Positions 8,714-16,810 of a stretch of 64,000 nt of DNA are shown here, in pieces. The position numbers and the translations under genes are program-made. The stretch comes from Lactobacillus panisapium (GTDB lineage: Bacteria > Bacillota > Bacilli > Lactobacillales > Lactobacillaceae), in NCBI RefSeq assembly GCF_019469265.1, contig NZ_CP048268.1:651501-715500 (forward strand), given 5' to 3'. Within the stretch, counting starts at the first letter, position 1. Each line of letters starts with the position of its first letter. The notes beneath the pieces are model-generated. The model was given only the letters and a program-made list of their open reading frames with translations. It ran no database searches and was not told the origin of the DNA.

Positions 8714-8739
8714 ACTTCAAAATTTATAACTTTTGAAGT
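8714..8739. promoter_or_regulatory. Inverted repeat, probable RpiR operator, in the nanE leader
   Basis: ACTTCAAAA and TTTTGAAGT form a perfect 9-base inverted repeat around an 8-base spacer. It lies just downstream of the inferred nanE transcription start and 11 bases before the ATG. A repressor bound here would block transcription; as RNA it would instead be a weak hairpin near the start codon. A GGAGG at 8706-8710 is about 40 bases before the ATG, too far to serve it. Confidence 0.5.
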
Positions 8740-8749
8740 AATAATACGA

Positions 8750-9445
8750 ATGAAGAAAAACAAATTTGCTAAACAGGTTCACGGAGGACTGATTATTTCA
8801 TGTCAGGCACTACCAGGGGAGCCGCTATATACCAAAAAGGGAGGAGTGATGCCTTTAATGGCACGAGCTGCTGAACAAGCAGGTGCAGTTGGAATTCGTG
8901 CCAATAGTATTCGTGATATTAAGGAAATCAAGGCCGCAGTTAATTTGCCGATAATCGGGATTATTAAACAAGACTATCCGCCTGAGAAGCCATATATCAC
9001 GCCAACAATGAAAGAAGTAGATAAGTTAGTTGAAACAGGGGTTGAGGTTGTTGCGTTTGATTGCACTTTAAGAGCGCGACATGATGGAAAAACAATCAAC
9101 GAATTTATTACTGAAGTGAAAAGGAAATATCCGGAACAATTATTAATGGCAGATATTTCTAATTTTGACGAAGCAAAAAATGCATATGAGTGTGGGATGG
9201 ATTTTGTCGGCACAACACTTGCCGGTTATACCGAAGAAAGTGTCAACGTACCGGGACCGGATTATGAGTTGATTAAGAAAATTGTTGCGGCGAAGATACC
9301 GCTAATTGCAGAAGGAAAAATTCATACTCCGGCCGAACTGAAAAAAGTGATAGAGCTTGACCCGGTAGGAATCGTAGTTGGAGGTGCGATTACTAGACCG
9401 CTTCAGATTGCTAAAACATTTACTGAGGTGTTCAAGCAGAAATAA
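8750..9445 (+). CDS. nanE: N-acetylmannosamine-6-phosphate 2-epimerase NanE
   Basis: 231 residues, a TIM-barrel protein of normal family length. It shows the NanE N-terminus ([18 protein letters not shown]), the catalytic lysine region [12 protein letters not shown] (Lys73), VVAFDCTLR, and the phosphate loop [11 protein letters not shown] near the end. It converts ManNAc-6-P to GlcNAc-6-P in the cytoplasm. The chosen ATG gives the standard N-terminus even though no good ribosome site precedes it. The PTS gene begins 13 bases downstream, so both form one operon. No sialic acid lyase or NagA/NagB is nearby, which suggests the operon handles ManNAc imported as the 6-phosphate, with later steps elsewhere. 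Confidence 0.93.
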   Translation: MKKNKFAKQVHGGLIISCQALPGEPLYTKKGGVMPLMARAAEQAGAVGIRANSIRDIKEIKAAVNLPIIGIIKQDYPPEKPYITPTMKEVDKLVETGVEVVAFDCTLRARHDGKTINEFITEVKRKYPEQLLMADISNFDEAKNAYECGMDFVGTTLAGYTEESVNVPGPDYELIKKIVAAKIPLIAEGKIHTPAELKKVIELDPVGIVVGGAITRPLQIAKTFTEVFKQK

Positions 9446-9458
9446 GAAGGAGAGAAAA

Positions 9459-11537
9459 ATGACTAAAAAGAATAGATTGGCGGCAACCGGCCAGTGGTTT
9501 TCGCAATTAGGACAAGCTTTTATGCTCCCAATTGCGATCTTACCAGTTGCTGGGTTGCTTTTAGGACTAGGGGGTGCATTAACAAATGATGCTGCAATAG
9601 CGGCTTTCCCGGTATTAAACCAAGTTTGGCTACAGGATATCTTAAAAATTATGAATTTTGCTGGGAACGCTGTTTTCAGCAATCTCGCATTAATTTTTTC
9701 AATTGGATTAGCAGTTGGCTTGGCAAAAGGTGACAAAGGAACGGCTGGCTTAGCTGGTGGTGTTGCTTATTTGGTTTATACCGCTACAATATCAGGCTTA
9801 TTACAGATCTTTAATTCCAAAAATACGATTGATACTGGTGTTTTGGGAGCAATCGTTATTGGCTCTGTCGTTGCTTATCTGCATAATCATTATCGCAAAA
9901 TTCAGTTGCCGCAATTTTTGGGCTTCTTCGGTGGTTCAAGGTTTGTTCCTATCATATCTTCAATTGCTGCTATTTTTATTGGAGCGATCTTTTACTTGAT
10001 TTGGCCGCCCATTCAGGGTTGGTTGACTGCGGCTGGTCATGCGATTGCACAAATGGGCAGTTTTGGTAGTTTTCTATATGGCTTCTTGTTAAGATTAACC
10101 GGTGCAGTTGGCTTGCACCACACAATTTATCCAATGTTTTGGTATACCGCTTTAGGTGGAACAGCGAAAGTGGCCGGAAAAACAGTTGTTGGAGCACAAA
10201 ATATCTTTTTTGCCCAATTAGCTGATCCCAATTTTCATGGTCTGTTTACCTACGGTACACGCTTTTTTGCTGGGCGCTTTGCCACGATGATGTTCGGCTT
10301 GCCTGGTGCAGCTTTAGCAATGTACTTTTGTCTGCCGAAAGCTAATCGTAAACAAGATGGCGGGCTCTATCTTTCAGGTGGTTTAACCTCATTTTTAACC
10401 GGAATTACTGAACCGCTCGAATACTCTTTCTTGTTTGTCGCACCCTGGTTGTATGTGATTCATTCATTCCTAGATGGCTGTTCTTTTTATTTTGCCGACA
10501 TTATGAATATTAGAATTGGTAATTCTTTTTCGGGCGGCTTAATTGATTACTTGCTCTTTGGCGTTTTGCAAGGAAAAGATAAAACTAATTGGCCAAATGT
10601 CTTACTCATAGGAATTATTTGGTTCTGTTTGTACTTTGTTGTGTTTACTTTTTGTATTAAAAAGTTTCACGTCAATATTCCGGGAATGCAGGAAACAAAA
10701 GCTACTGTTGATAAGGAAAATTCATCTACTACATTAACACAAGATAATTTAACTACAGAAGCTGGTCAAATTATAACCGCTTTGGGTGGCAGGCAAAATA
10801 TTAAAACTATTTCTGCTTGTGCTACGAGATTAAGAATTGCCTTAAATGATAATTCAAAGATTGATGAAGAAGTCTTCAAGACGCTTGGCTCACCCGGCAT
10901 TTTGCGCGTTGCGGGTGGCGTGCAGGCAATTTTTGGAGCTAAAGCGGATTTATATAGTCAGGAAATTAATGACTTGTTGTCGCAACCTGCTTCAGCGTCT
11001 TCAGCCGTTTCGGCAGCTAAGGATATTAAGCCAGTTAAGCCGGTCAATAATTCAGGGGAAGATGGCTATTCTAAATGTTACTTTACGGCTCCGGTAAACG
11101 GCACTTTTATTCCGTTAGAACAAGTTGATGATGAAGTGTTTTCTAAGAAAATGATGGGCGAAGGGTACGCAATCGAACCTACAAGTACAACTATTTATAG
11201 CCCTATCAAGGGGCAAATTATTTCTATTTTTGCTACCAAACACGCTCTTGGAATCAAAACGGCGGCCGGACTTGAAGTTTTGCTCCACTTAGGAATTGAT
11301 ACGGTTGACCTTAACGGTAAGCCATTTACCATTAAGGTCCATGAAGGTGATCAAGTAACAACTTCGACCGAACTAGCACAAATGGATTTAGCGCAAATAA
11401 AGGATGCAGGTAAAAAAGCAACAGTAATCGTTGCCGTCACGAATTCGGCTGAACACTTAACTAAGGGAAGGTCTTTAGTCAAAGAACAAGCAGAAGTAGC
11501 TGCTCAGTCCAAAGTCTATGAGGTATTGCTAAAGTAA
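9459..11537 (+). CDS. PTS transporter EIICBA, glucose/N-acetylhexosamine type (probable amino-sugar permease)
   Basis: 692 residues from the ATG at 9459, chosen because AGAAGGAGAG directly precedes it; an upstream in-frame start would overlap nanE. Domains in order are EIIC (about 1-405, membrane helices, with the glucose-family motif GITEPLEYSF), EIIB (about 425-510, phospho-Cys454 in SACATRLR) and EIIA of the Crr type (about 540-690, phospho-His610 in VLLHLGIDTV, GEGYAIEP upstream). It takes phosphate from HPr and imports a sugar as its 6-phosphate. Being in an operon with nanE and opposite an RpiR regulator, its substrate is probably N-acetylmannosamine or a related amino sugar; this is inferred from context only. 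Confidence 0.88.
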   Translation: MTKKNRLAATGQWFSQLGQAFMLPIAILPVAGLLLGLGGALTNDAAIAAFPVLNQVWLQDILKIMNFAGNAVFSNLALIFSIGLAVGLAKGDKGTAGLAGGVAYLVYTATISGLLQIFNSKNTIDTGVLGAIVIGSVVAYLHNHYRKIQLPQFLGFFGGSRFVPIISSIAAIFIGAIFYLIWPPIQGWLTAAGHAIAQMGSFGSFLYGFLLRLTGAVGLHHTIYPMFWYTALGGTAKVAGKTVVGAQNIFFAQLADPNFHGLFTYGTRFFAGRFATMMFGLPGAALAMYFCLPKANRKQDGGLYLSGGLTSFLTGITEPLEYSFLFVAPWLYVIHSFLDGCSFYFADIMNIRIGNSFSGGLIDYLLFGVLQGKDKTNWPNVLLIGIIWFCLYFVVFTFCIKKFHVNIPGMQETKATVDKENSSTTLTQDNLTTEAGQIITALGGRQNIKTISACATRLRIALNDNSKIDEEVFKTLGSPGILRVAGGVQAIFGAKADLYSQEINDLLSQPASASSAVSAAKDIKPVKPVNNSGEDGYSKCYFTAPVNGTFIPLEQVDDEVFSKKMMGEGYAIEPTSTTIYSPIKGQIISIFATKHALGIKTAAGLEVLLHLGIDTVDLNGKPFTIKVHEGDQVTTSTELAQMDLAQIKDAGKKATVIVAVTNSAEHLTKGRSLVKEQAEVAAQSKVYEVLLK

Positions 11538-11603
11538 AAGCTGCCGCCATTATTCTAGCTAAAAAATATTAACCTAGATTGCAATTGTTTCCACTTTTTT
11601 ATA

Positions 11604-11632
11604 TTGACAAGCCGCATATAAGATGCTAAATT
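11604..11632 (+). promoter_or_regulatory. Promoter of the T-box leader
   Basis: TTGACA (11604-11609), a 17-base spacer and TAAATT (11627-11632). It drives the leader RNA in front of the amidohydrolase gene. Confidence 0.7.
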
Positions 11633-11639
11633 AAAAACT

Positions 11640-11912
11640 AATTAAATAATTTCATCTTGAAAAGCAGAGTAATTATCATGGTAACCAATAAAGAGAGCTG
11701 GCAGTTGGTGAAAGCTAGCGGGTAACAGATAATGAACATGGGCTTCTATTTGATGACTGCTGGTGATAGTTAGCCAGCAGCGGAATTGCATCCGTTATTA
11801 TTGCAAGCTATTGTTAGATAGCTAGTGAGATTTATTACGTGAGTAATAAATAAAGTTAAAGGTGGTAACGCGAAGCACTCGTCCTTATTGAAGGAACGGG
11901 TGCTTTTTAATT
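11640..11912 (+). ncRNA. T-box riboswitch, Met (ATG) specifier inferred
   Basis: Stem I can be paired: ATTATC (11672-11677) right after the S-turn AGTA (11668-11671) pairs with GATAAT (11728-11733). The distal AGAGAG and GGTGAAAGC motifs are present. The loop after the stem reads GAAC-ATG-G, so by comparison with known leaders, where GAA plus one base precedes the codon, the specifier is ATG (Met, 11738-11740); a CAT (His) register one base earlier cannot be excluded. The conserved T-box AAGGTGGTAACGCG is at 11859-11872. Uncharged tRNA binding should favour the antiterminator and so expression of the amidohydrolase. Confidence 0.88.
11873..11912 (+). terminator. Terminator arm of the T-box leader
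   Basis: AAGCAC..CGTCCTT pairs with AAGGAACG..GTGCTT, followed by a T run. It is the alternative to the antiterminator formed with the T-box sequence. Confidence 0.85.
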
Positions 11913-11931
11913 TGTTTTTGGAGGTATTTAA

Positions 11932-13116
11932 ATGACCAAAACTGTCTTTACTAACGTAAATTTGTTTGATGGAGTAACTGACCATATTCGTCCTAACACT
12001 TATTTGGTGGTTGATGATGAAACTGGCAAAATTGTTGAAGTTGGAACAAACACTGAACCTGAAGCTGATAAAACGGTTGACTTACAAAATAAGTATGTCA
12101 TGCCGGGACTGATCAATTGTCATACTCATATCATTATGGATCCCTTGACCGCAGATGGCGGGACTGAAACCGGTGAAGTAGCAGCAGTTATTCGCGCATT
12201 AAGCAATTTGCATGATTTGTTAAAATCTGGTGTTACCTATATTCGTGAATGTGGCAGCACGTTTGATATTGACATTGAATTGAGCAAGCTCATTAAAGAG
12301 GGCAAAATAACGAGGGTGCCAGAAATTATGCCATCAGGTCGCCCATATTCAATGACTGGCGGACATGGTGATCAACCTAATTTTGGTCACTTGGTTGATT
12401 CGCCAGATGAAATGCGCAAGGCTGTCCGCCAGGGCTTAAAGAAGGGTGCCAAGGCAATTAAAGTTATGGCAACTGGTGGTGTAATGACAGAAAACGACTT
12501 TATGGATGATCCGCAACTAAGTGAAGAAGAAATCCACGTTGCAGTTGAAGAAGCCCACCATAAGGGATTAATCGTTGCAGCCCATGCTGAGGGCAATCCC
12601 GGAATTTTAAACGCAATTAAGGCTGGCGTTGACAGTATTGAGCATGGTTTTTATGTAAATGATGAAGAAATCAAGTTAATGCTTGAAAAAGGGACCTACT
12701 TAACGCCAACTATAGTTGGTGCCTGGGCATTTATTGAGTATGCACCTGGTAAAATTCCTGAATGGGAAATGGCTAAAATTGCGGCGGCTTGGAAGGATCT
12801 GCGCGGTAATATTACTCATGCCAAAAATGCTGGTGTGCCAATTACCTTAGGAACCGATGCCGGAACGCCATTTAATGATTTTAAGATGACGCCTGAAGAA
12901 CTGCCATTATTGGTAGAACAAGGTTTTACCAATTTGGAAGCTTTACAAACGAGCTTGAATTCGGCTAAATTGATGAAAATTGACGATGAGTACGGCACGC
13001 TTGAAGAAGGAAAATTTGCTGACTTCTTAGTTTTAGATGAAAATCCGCTAGAAAAGATTAGCGCAGTTGTCCAAAAAGACAAGGCTGTCTACAAAAAAGG
13101 TAGTCGTGCATATTAA
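11932..13116 (+). CDS. Metal-dependent amidohydrolase (imidazolonepropionase/Xaa-Pro dipeptidase-like)
   Basis: 394 residues, an amidohydrolase-superfamily TIM barrel with its small beta domain. Metal and catalytic residues are all present: His64 and His66 in NCHTHI, the carboxylatable Lys177 in IKVMATGG, His218 in AAHAEG, His238 in SIEHGF and Asp309 in GTDAGTP. Relatives hydrolyse acyl-amino acids, X-Pro dipeptides or related amides. It has a strong ribosome site (TTGGAGGT) and is the only gene after the T-box leader, so its expression should follow the charging of one tRNA, most probably tRNA-Met. A role in releasing an amino acid from a peptide or N-acyl form is inferred. No histidine-degradation genes are near, which argues against a true HutI. 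Confidence 0.85.
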   Translation: MTKTVFTNVNLFDGVTDHIRPNTYLVVDDETGKIVEVGTNTEPEADKTVDLQNKYVMPGLINCHTHIIMDPLTADGGTETGEVAAVIRALSNLHDLLKSGVTYIRECGSTFDIDIELSKLIKEGKITRVPEIMPSGRPYSMTGGHGDQPNFGHLVDSPDEMRKAVRQGLKKGAKAIKVMATGGVMTENDFMDDPQLSEEEIHVAVEEAHHKGLIVAAHAEGNPGILNAIKAGVDSIEHGFYVNDEEIKLMLEKGTYLTPTIVGAWAFIEYAPGKIPEWEMAKIAAAWKDLRGNITHAKNAGVPITLGTDAGTPFNDFKMTPEELPLLVEQGFTNLEALQTSLNSAKLMKIDDEYGTLEEGKFADFLVLDENPLEKISAVVQKDKAVYKKGSRAY

Positions 13117-13153
13117 ATTTAAGCAAAACTATTGCTTTTACGAACAAGTGTTT

Positions 13154-13159
13154 TATAAT
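13154..13159 (+). promoter_or_regulatory. Possible -10 of the flavin-binding protein gene
   Basis: TATAAT about 55 bases before the next ATG; no good -35 was found. If used, the hairpin at 13163-13193 would lie in its leader. Confidence 0.3.
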
Positions 13160-13162
13160 AAA

Positions 13163-13193
13163 AAGAAGCTACTTACATAAGTAACTTCTTTTT
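13163..13193 (+). terminator. Terminator after the amidohydrolase
   Basis: AAGAAG-TACTTA pairs with TAAGTA-CTTCTT, followed by TTT. Confidence 0.75.
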
Positions 13194-13213
13194 GTTGTTT
13201 AGGAGGAGAAAAA

Positions 13214-13585
13214 ATGGAACAAAAGTTTTTAGACGTGATGAATGATGAAGGTCCTGTAACAATCGTTACTGTCAATGCTAATCCAGCTGGTGTTGTTAAC
13301 ACCTGGATGTCATACGTCAAAATTGATGAAGACGATAATTGCCTCTATATCCCGGCTGCTGGGATGCACAGTATTGAAGAAGATTTTGCCGATGACAATA
13401 CCGTTTTATTGACAATGGGCTCGAAAAAAGTTGAGGGAACAGCTGGTCCTGGTGCTGGTTTTCATGTTTCAGGAACTGGCGAATTTTTGAGTGAAGGTTC
13501 TGAATTTACCGCAATGAAGGAACGTTTTCCATGGATTCGTAAGATCTTAAAGGTTAATGTTGACCAAATAACTCAAAAAATCTAG
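13214..13585 (+). CDS. Pyridoxamine 5'-phosphate oxidase-like (split-barrel FMN-binding) protein
   Basis: 123 residues, one split beta-barrel domain. Visible family features are the N-terminal strand GPVTIVTVNANPAGVVNTWMSYV, the NTVLLTMGSKKVEGTAGPGAGFHVSGTGEF segment read as two adjoining blocks, and a C-terminal WIRKILKVNVDQI strand. Such small proteins bind FMN or a deazaflavin and are mostly of unknown substrate. The ATG follows GGAGGAG. It stands alone between a terminator and the dehydrogenase gene. The biological reaction is unknown. Confidence 0.75.
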   Translation: MEQKFLDVMNDEGPVTIVTVNANPAGVVNTWMSYVKIDEDDNCLYIPAAGMHSIEEDFADDNTVLLTMGSKKVEGTAGPGAGFHVSGTGEFLSEGSEFTAMKERFPWIRKILKVNVDQITQKI

Positions 13586-13732
13586 TTTGAGCCGGTTGCA
13601 AGTCATGTTGCGGTAAGCAGAGTTTTAATTAAAGTTAAATTATGCTTTTTATTTAAATAAATCTTTAATTTGTTACTAATTTTAGATAAAATGGTAACTA
13701 TATTAATTTATCCAAAAAAGGAGGATTTATGA

Positions 13733-14734
13733 ATGAAAGCATTACTTTACAATATGACGCCGGAACAAAAGGTTTATGTCGATGAATGGAATAAAGAACA
13801 TCCTGATGATGATCTTGAAACAACCAATGATGAACTAGAAGCCGGGACAGTTGAACAAGCCAAAGGTTTTGATGTTGTTAGTGTCTTACAGATTTTTGAC
13901 ATTAATGATGAAGAAGTTTACCAAAAGTTGGCTTCCTATGGCATTAATCACATTGCTTTGAGGTCAGTTGGCTTTAATATTATTAACTTTGATTACGCTC
14001 ACAAATATCATATTCTGATTACAAATACGCCTGCATATTCGCCAAGAGCTGTGGCAGAGAACACTTTGACATCTGCAATGTACTTATTGCGCAAGTGGGG
14101 TCCAATTCTAAAAAATGAAAAGGAAGATTTGAATTTTATTCGTGAAGCAAGTTTAATGAGCGATGAAATCTACAATCAAACAGTTGGTATTATTGGAGTT
14201 GGCCGAATTGGTACTGCTGTGGCTGAAATGTTTCATGCTCTTGGTGCCCGGGTAATTGGCTACGACTTAATTGAAAATCCAGCAAACGAAGCATTCCTTA
14301 AATACACTGATTTCGATACTGTGATTAAAGAAGCTGATATTTTAACCCTGCATACGCCACTTGAACCTGAAATTGAAAATATGATTAGTGCTAAGCAATT
14401 CAAGGAAATGAAGAATACTGCCTATTTGATTAACGCTGCGCGGGGCCCACTAGTTAATACGCACGATTTAATTGCCGCATTACAAAATCAGGAAATTGCT
14501 GGTGCTTCACTTGATGTCATGACGGGTGAGGAAGAAATTGTGATGAAAAAGTTTACCTCTATTTCCGAATTACCTGAAGATTACCGCGAATTGGTAAAAA
14601 TGCCTAATGTCGTTTTCACACCTCATTCAGCATACTACACCAAGACTTCGGTTAAGAATATGATTAAGCAAAGCATGACCGATGCTAAGCGCGTTTTAAA
14701 CGGGCAAAAACCAGTTTATCCCGTTGAAGACTAA
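13733..14734 (+). CDS. D-2-hydroxyacid dehydrogenase (D-lactate/D-hydroxyisocaproate family)
   Basis: 333 residues, normal for the family. It has the N-terminal substrate domain with ALRSVGFNIINFDYA, the NAD-binding glycine motif GIIGVGRIGTAV (about 150-161), the catalytic arginine in NAARGPLVN and the catalytic histidine in FTPHSAYYT. The TPHxAYYT form is typical of Lactobacillus D-LDH and D-HicDH. It reduces a 2-keto acid to the D-hydroxyacid with NADH in the cytoplasm. The start was chosen at 13733 with AAAAGGAGG before it; an ATG four bases earlier is out of frame. Which 2-keto acid is preferred cannot be told: the N-terminal domain differs enough from classic LdhD that a branched-chain or other keto acid is possible. 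Confidence 0.88.
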   Translation: MKALLYNMTPEQKVYVDEWNKEHPDDDLETTNDELEAGTVEQAKGFDVVSVLQIFDINDEEVYQKLASYGINHIALRSVGFNIINFDYAHKYHILITNTPAYSPRAVAENTLTSAMYLLRKWGPILKNEKEDLNFIREASLMSDEIYNQTVGIIGVGRIGTAVAEMFHALGARVIGYDLIENPANEAFLKYTDFDTVIKEADILTLHTPLEPEIENMISAKQFKEMKNTAYLINAARGPLVNTHDLIAALQNQEIAGASLDVMTGEEEIVMKKFTSISELPEDYRELVKMPNVVFTPHSAYYTKTSVKNMIKQSMTDAKRVLNGQKPVYPVED

Positions 14735-14751
14735 GTAACTAACTGTTAAGA

Positions 14752-14785
14752 AAATGACTAGCCACAAAAGGCTGGTCATTTTTTT
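14752..14785 (+). terminator. Terminator after the D-hydroxyacid dehydrogenase
   Basis: AATGAC-AGCC pairs with GGCT-GTCATT, followed by seven T. Confidence 0.85.
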
Positions 14786-14829
14786 GCTGATTTGCTAGTT
14801 GTTGGATATATCAATTGCTTGCGGAATAT

Positions 14830-14838
14830 TGTTATAAT
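14830..14838 (+). promoter_or_regulatory. Extended -10 promoter of the GH25-like gene
   Basis: TGTTATAAT, an extended -10 (TGN plus TATAAT at 14833-14838), lies about 30 bases before the ATG. No strong -35 is visible. Confidence 0.5.
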
Positions 14839-14868
14839 GGATTAGCAGATAAAGAGCTGGAGGTAAAG

Positions 14869-15576
14869 ATGAAAAGGTTTCATCATAAATACACGTTACC
14901 AGCAATTATATTGCTGCTAATGGTTGCAATTGGCTTACTGATTACTGGCACGTTAAATATTCGCAATCAAACAACTTTGCCTGCGAATTCTAATTCAAGT
15001 GCAATTGGTGTAGAGCTAAATCAAAATTTTGGTTACATTGACTTACATGAGTTGCAATCAAATGGGATCTCTTTCGTCTACTTGAGAAGTACCCAGGGTC
15101 GCTCCTATTTTGATGATGATTATTTATCTTACCGTGACCAAGTTTTGGGAACAAAATTAGCTTTCGGAACTAGTATTTTTTATAGTAATGAATCCACTCC
15201 GACGGAACATTACCAATATTTTATGAAAAAGGTAGGCATGAATACAGGGAGTCTGCCAATTTTGATTGAACCTGCAGTTAATGACCGCAGCATTCGTTAT
15301 ATAAAGCAAATGGCTCAGTTTACCCGCATGTTAACCGCACAAGGGAAAAGAGTAATGGTTGAGGTCGAAATAAAGTATAAAAAGTATTTTCCCCAGAATG
15401 TTCTTTTTATTACCTCAGGTAAAAAAGCCCCTAATAAATTGCAGTATTCATTTTGGCGCTATACCAATAACGGTCGCGTTAAAGGGGTCAAGGGACTTGA
15501 AGATGGCATAACCATGTTAGCTTATAATGGCTCAGTATCACAATATAAACAGAAATATGGACAGTTGACACAATAA
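14869..15576 (+). CDS. GH25-like membrane-anchored protein, catalytic residues apparently lost
   Basis: 235 residues from the ATG at 14869, chosen for the ribosome site CTGGAGG; the in-frame TTG further upstream overlaps the promoter. Residues 9-28 form a signal anchor. The rest follows the GH25 muramidase pattern: GVELNQNFGYIDLHEL, GISFVYLRSTQG and the C-terminal FWRYTNNGRVKGV. In GH25 the first strand reads GxDvS and the active strand PVLDVE; here these are GVEL (Glu49) and PILIEP (130-135), so the catalytic Asp-x-Glu pair is not kept. It may be a non-catalytic wall-binding protein. It overlaps the helicase gene by one base (TAATG). Confidence 0.7.
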   Translation: MKRFHHKYTLPAIILLLMVAIGLLITGTLNIRNQTTLPANSNSSAIGVELNQNFGYIDLHELQSNGISFVYLRSTQGRSYFDDDYLSYRDQVLGTKLAFGTSIFYSNESTPTEHYQYFMKKVGMNTGSLPILIEPAVNDRSIRYIKQMAQFTRMLTAQGKRVMVEVEIKYKKYFPQNVLFITSGKKAPNKLQYSFWRYTNNGRVKGVKGLEDGITMLAYNGSVSQYKQKYGQLTQ

Positions 15577-16808
15577 TGAAAACAGAAATTAAATCTACAT
15601 TGACAAAATTAGGCCTAACAGAGCCTACATTAATTCAGACGCGAACCAGTCAGTTAATACTTGACGGCACTAGTCTGATCGCGCTTGCTAAAACTGGTAC
15701 GGGAAAAACATTGGCGTATTCGTTACCAGCTTTAGAGCGAATCGAGCAGAAAAAACCAAATAGCTTGGTAATCATTGCTCCAACCACAGAACTGGCCGTG
15801 CAGATTCGCCATGCGATCAATCCCTTTATTCATGCACTAGGTTTAACTGGCATCACCTTAGTTGGTGCGGGAAACCGTAAAAGGCAAGAAGATAATTTAA
15901 AGAAAAAACATCCAGAAGTGGTTGTTGCTACGCCCGGAAGATTTTTTGATTTTTATTCAAGCAACCGAATTAAAACTGAACAAATCCAAACGCTAGTCAT
16001 TGATGAAGCTGATGATATTTTAGAATTTAGCAAAATGGAGCTCCTTAGCTCTTTAGGGCAGAATATGCCAGCTACTTCGCAAATTTTATTATTTGGTGCC
16101 ACTGAATCAGAAATCACGCAAAATGCTGCTAAGCTGTTTGACCGGGAGTTTGTCCTCGTTGATGTACGCTCTGAGCAAACAACTACGGTGCAAAATTATT
16201 TTTTACAAATTGACAATGCTCATAAAATCGACTTTGTTCAGCGCTTAATGCGCCTGGAACATTTCAAGGGAATTTTGTTCTTTGATTCGAACCAGACACT
16301 GATGCGTTTTGCGGGAATTCTTGCTCACACCAAAACTAAATTTGGTTTATTAGCAAATGAATTTGGCAAACAAAAAAGGGAACAGGCACTGCTCGATTTT
16401 AGAGCTGGTCGAAGTAAGCTCTTGCTTGCAACTGATCTAGCTGCGCGTGGTTTGGATATACCTGGCGTTACTTACGTTATTAACTACGATATTCCTAGCG
16501 AAACCAACACTTATTTACACCGGGCAGGCAGAACCGGAAGAATGGGTGCTAGAGGTTTTGTTGTTACCTTGGGTGATGACCATGATCAGCGTGATTTAAG
16601 AAAATTGTTAGAAGAAACGGTGCAAATTACGCGAGTTTACTTTGCAGGCAATAAGTTAGTGACAAGGCAACCTGAAAAAAAGCCCGTTATTGCTAAAAGT
16701 GGGGGCAATAAGGCTGGTCAAAGTGAACTGGCTAAAAAGAAAAAACATAAGAAACGGCGCAACAAAAATAAGGGTTATCACCCGCATTATTTAAAGAAGA
16801 AGGAGTAA
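15576..16808 (+). CDS. DEAD-box RNA helicase
   Basis: 410 residues, cytoplasmic. Helicase motifs in order are Walker A AKTGTGKT (about residue 35), PTTELA (motif Ia), TPGRFFDF (Ib), the DEAD box VIDEADDI, GAT in place of SAT (motif III), then in the second RecA domain LLATDLAARGLDIPGV and HRAGRTGRMG (VI). The tail from about 370 is strongly basic (KKKKHKKRRNKNK) and should bind RNA. Likely roles are ribosome assembly or mRNA unwinding, often important in the cold. There is no clear ribosome site, so translation probably depends on the overlapping GH25-like gene. The ribosome site of the next gene is inside the basic tail. Confidence 0.92.
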   Translation: MKTEIKSTLTKLGLTEPTLIQTRTSQLILDGTSLIALAKTGTGKTLAYSLPALERIEQKKPNSLVIIAPTTELAVQIRHAINPFIHALGLTGITLVGAGNRKRQEDNLKKKHPEVVVATPGRFFDFYSSNRIKTEQIQTLVIDEADDILEFSKMELLSSLGQNMPATSQILLFGATESEITQNAAKLFDREFVLVDVRSEQTTTVQNYFLQIDNAHKIDFVQRLMRLEHFKGILFFDSNQTLMRFAGILAHTKTKFGLLANEFGKQKREQALLDFRAGRSKLLLATDLAARGLDIPGVTYVINYDIPSETNTYLHRAGRTGRMGARGFVVTLGDDHDQRDLRKLLEETVQITRVYFAGNKLVTRQPEKKPVIAKSGGNKAGQSELAKKKKHKKRRNKNKGYHPHYLKKKE

Positions 16809-16810
16809 AA

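Noticed and set aside
9302-9736. 144-codon minus-strand frame over nanE/EIICBA
   Set aside because: Covers the junction of two certain genes antisense; no start signal.
12387-13082. Two Ser-rich minus-strand frames in the amidohydrolase
   Set aside because: Shadow frames of a well-supported gene.
11932-13116. Calling the amidohydrolase imidazolonepropionase (HutI)
   Set aside because: No other hut gene nearby and the T-box specifier is more likely Met; the general superfamily name is safer.
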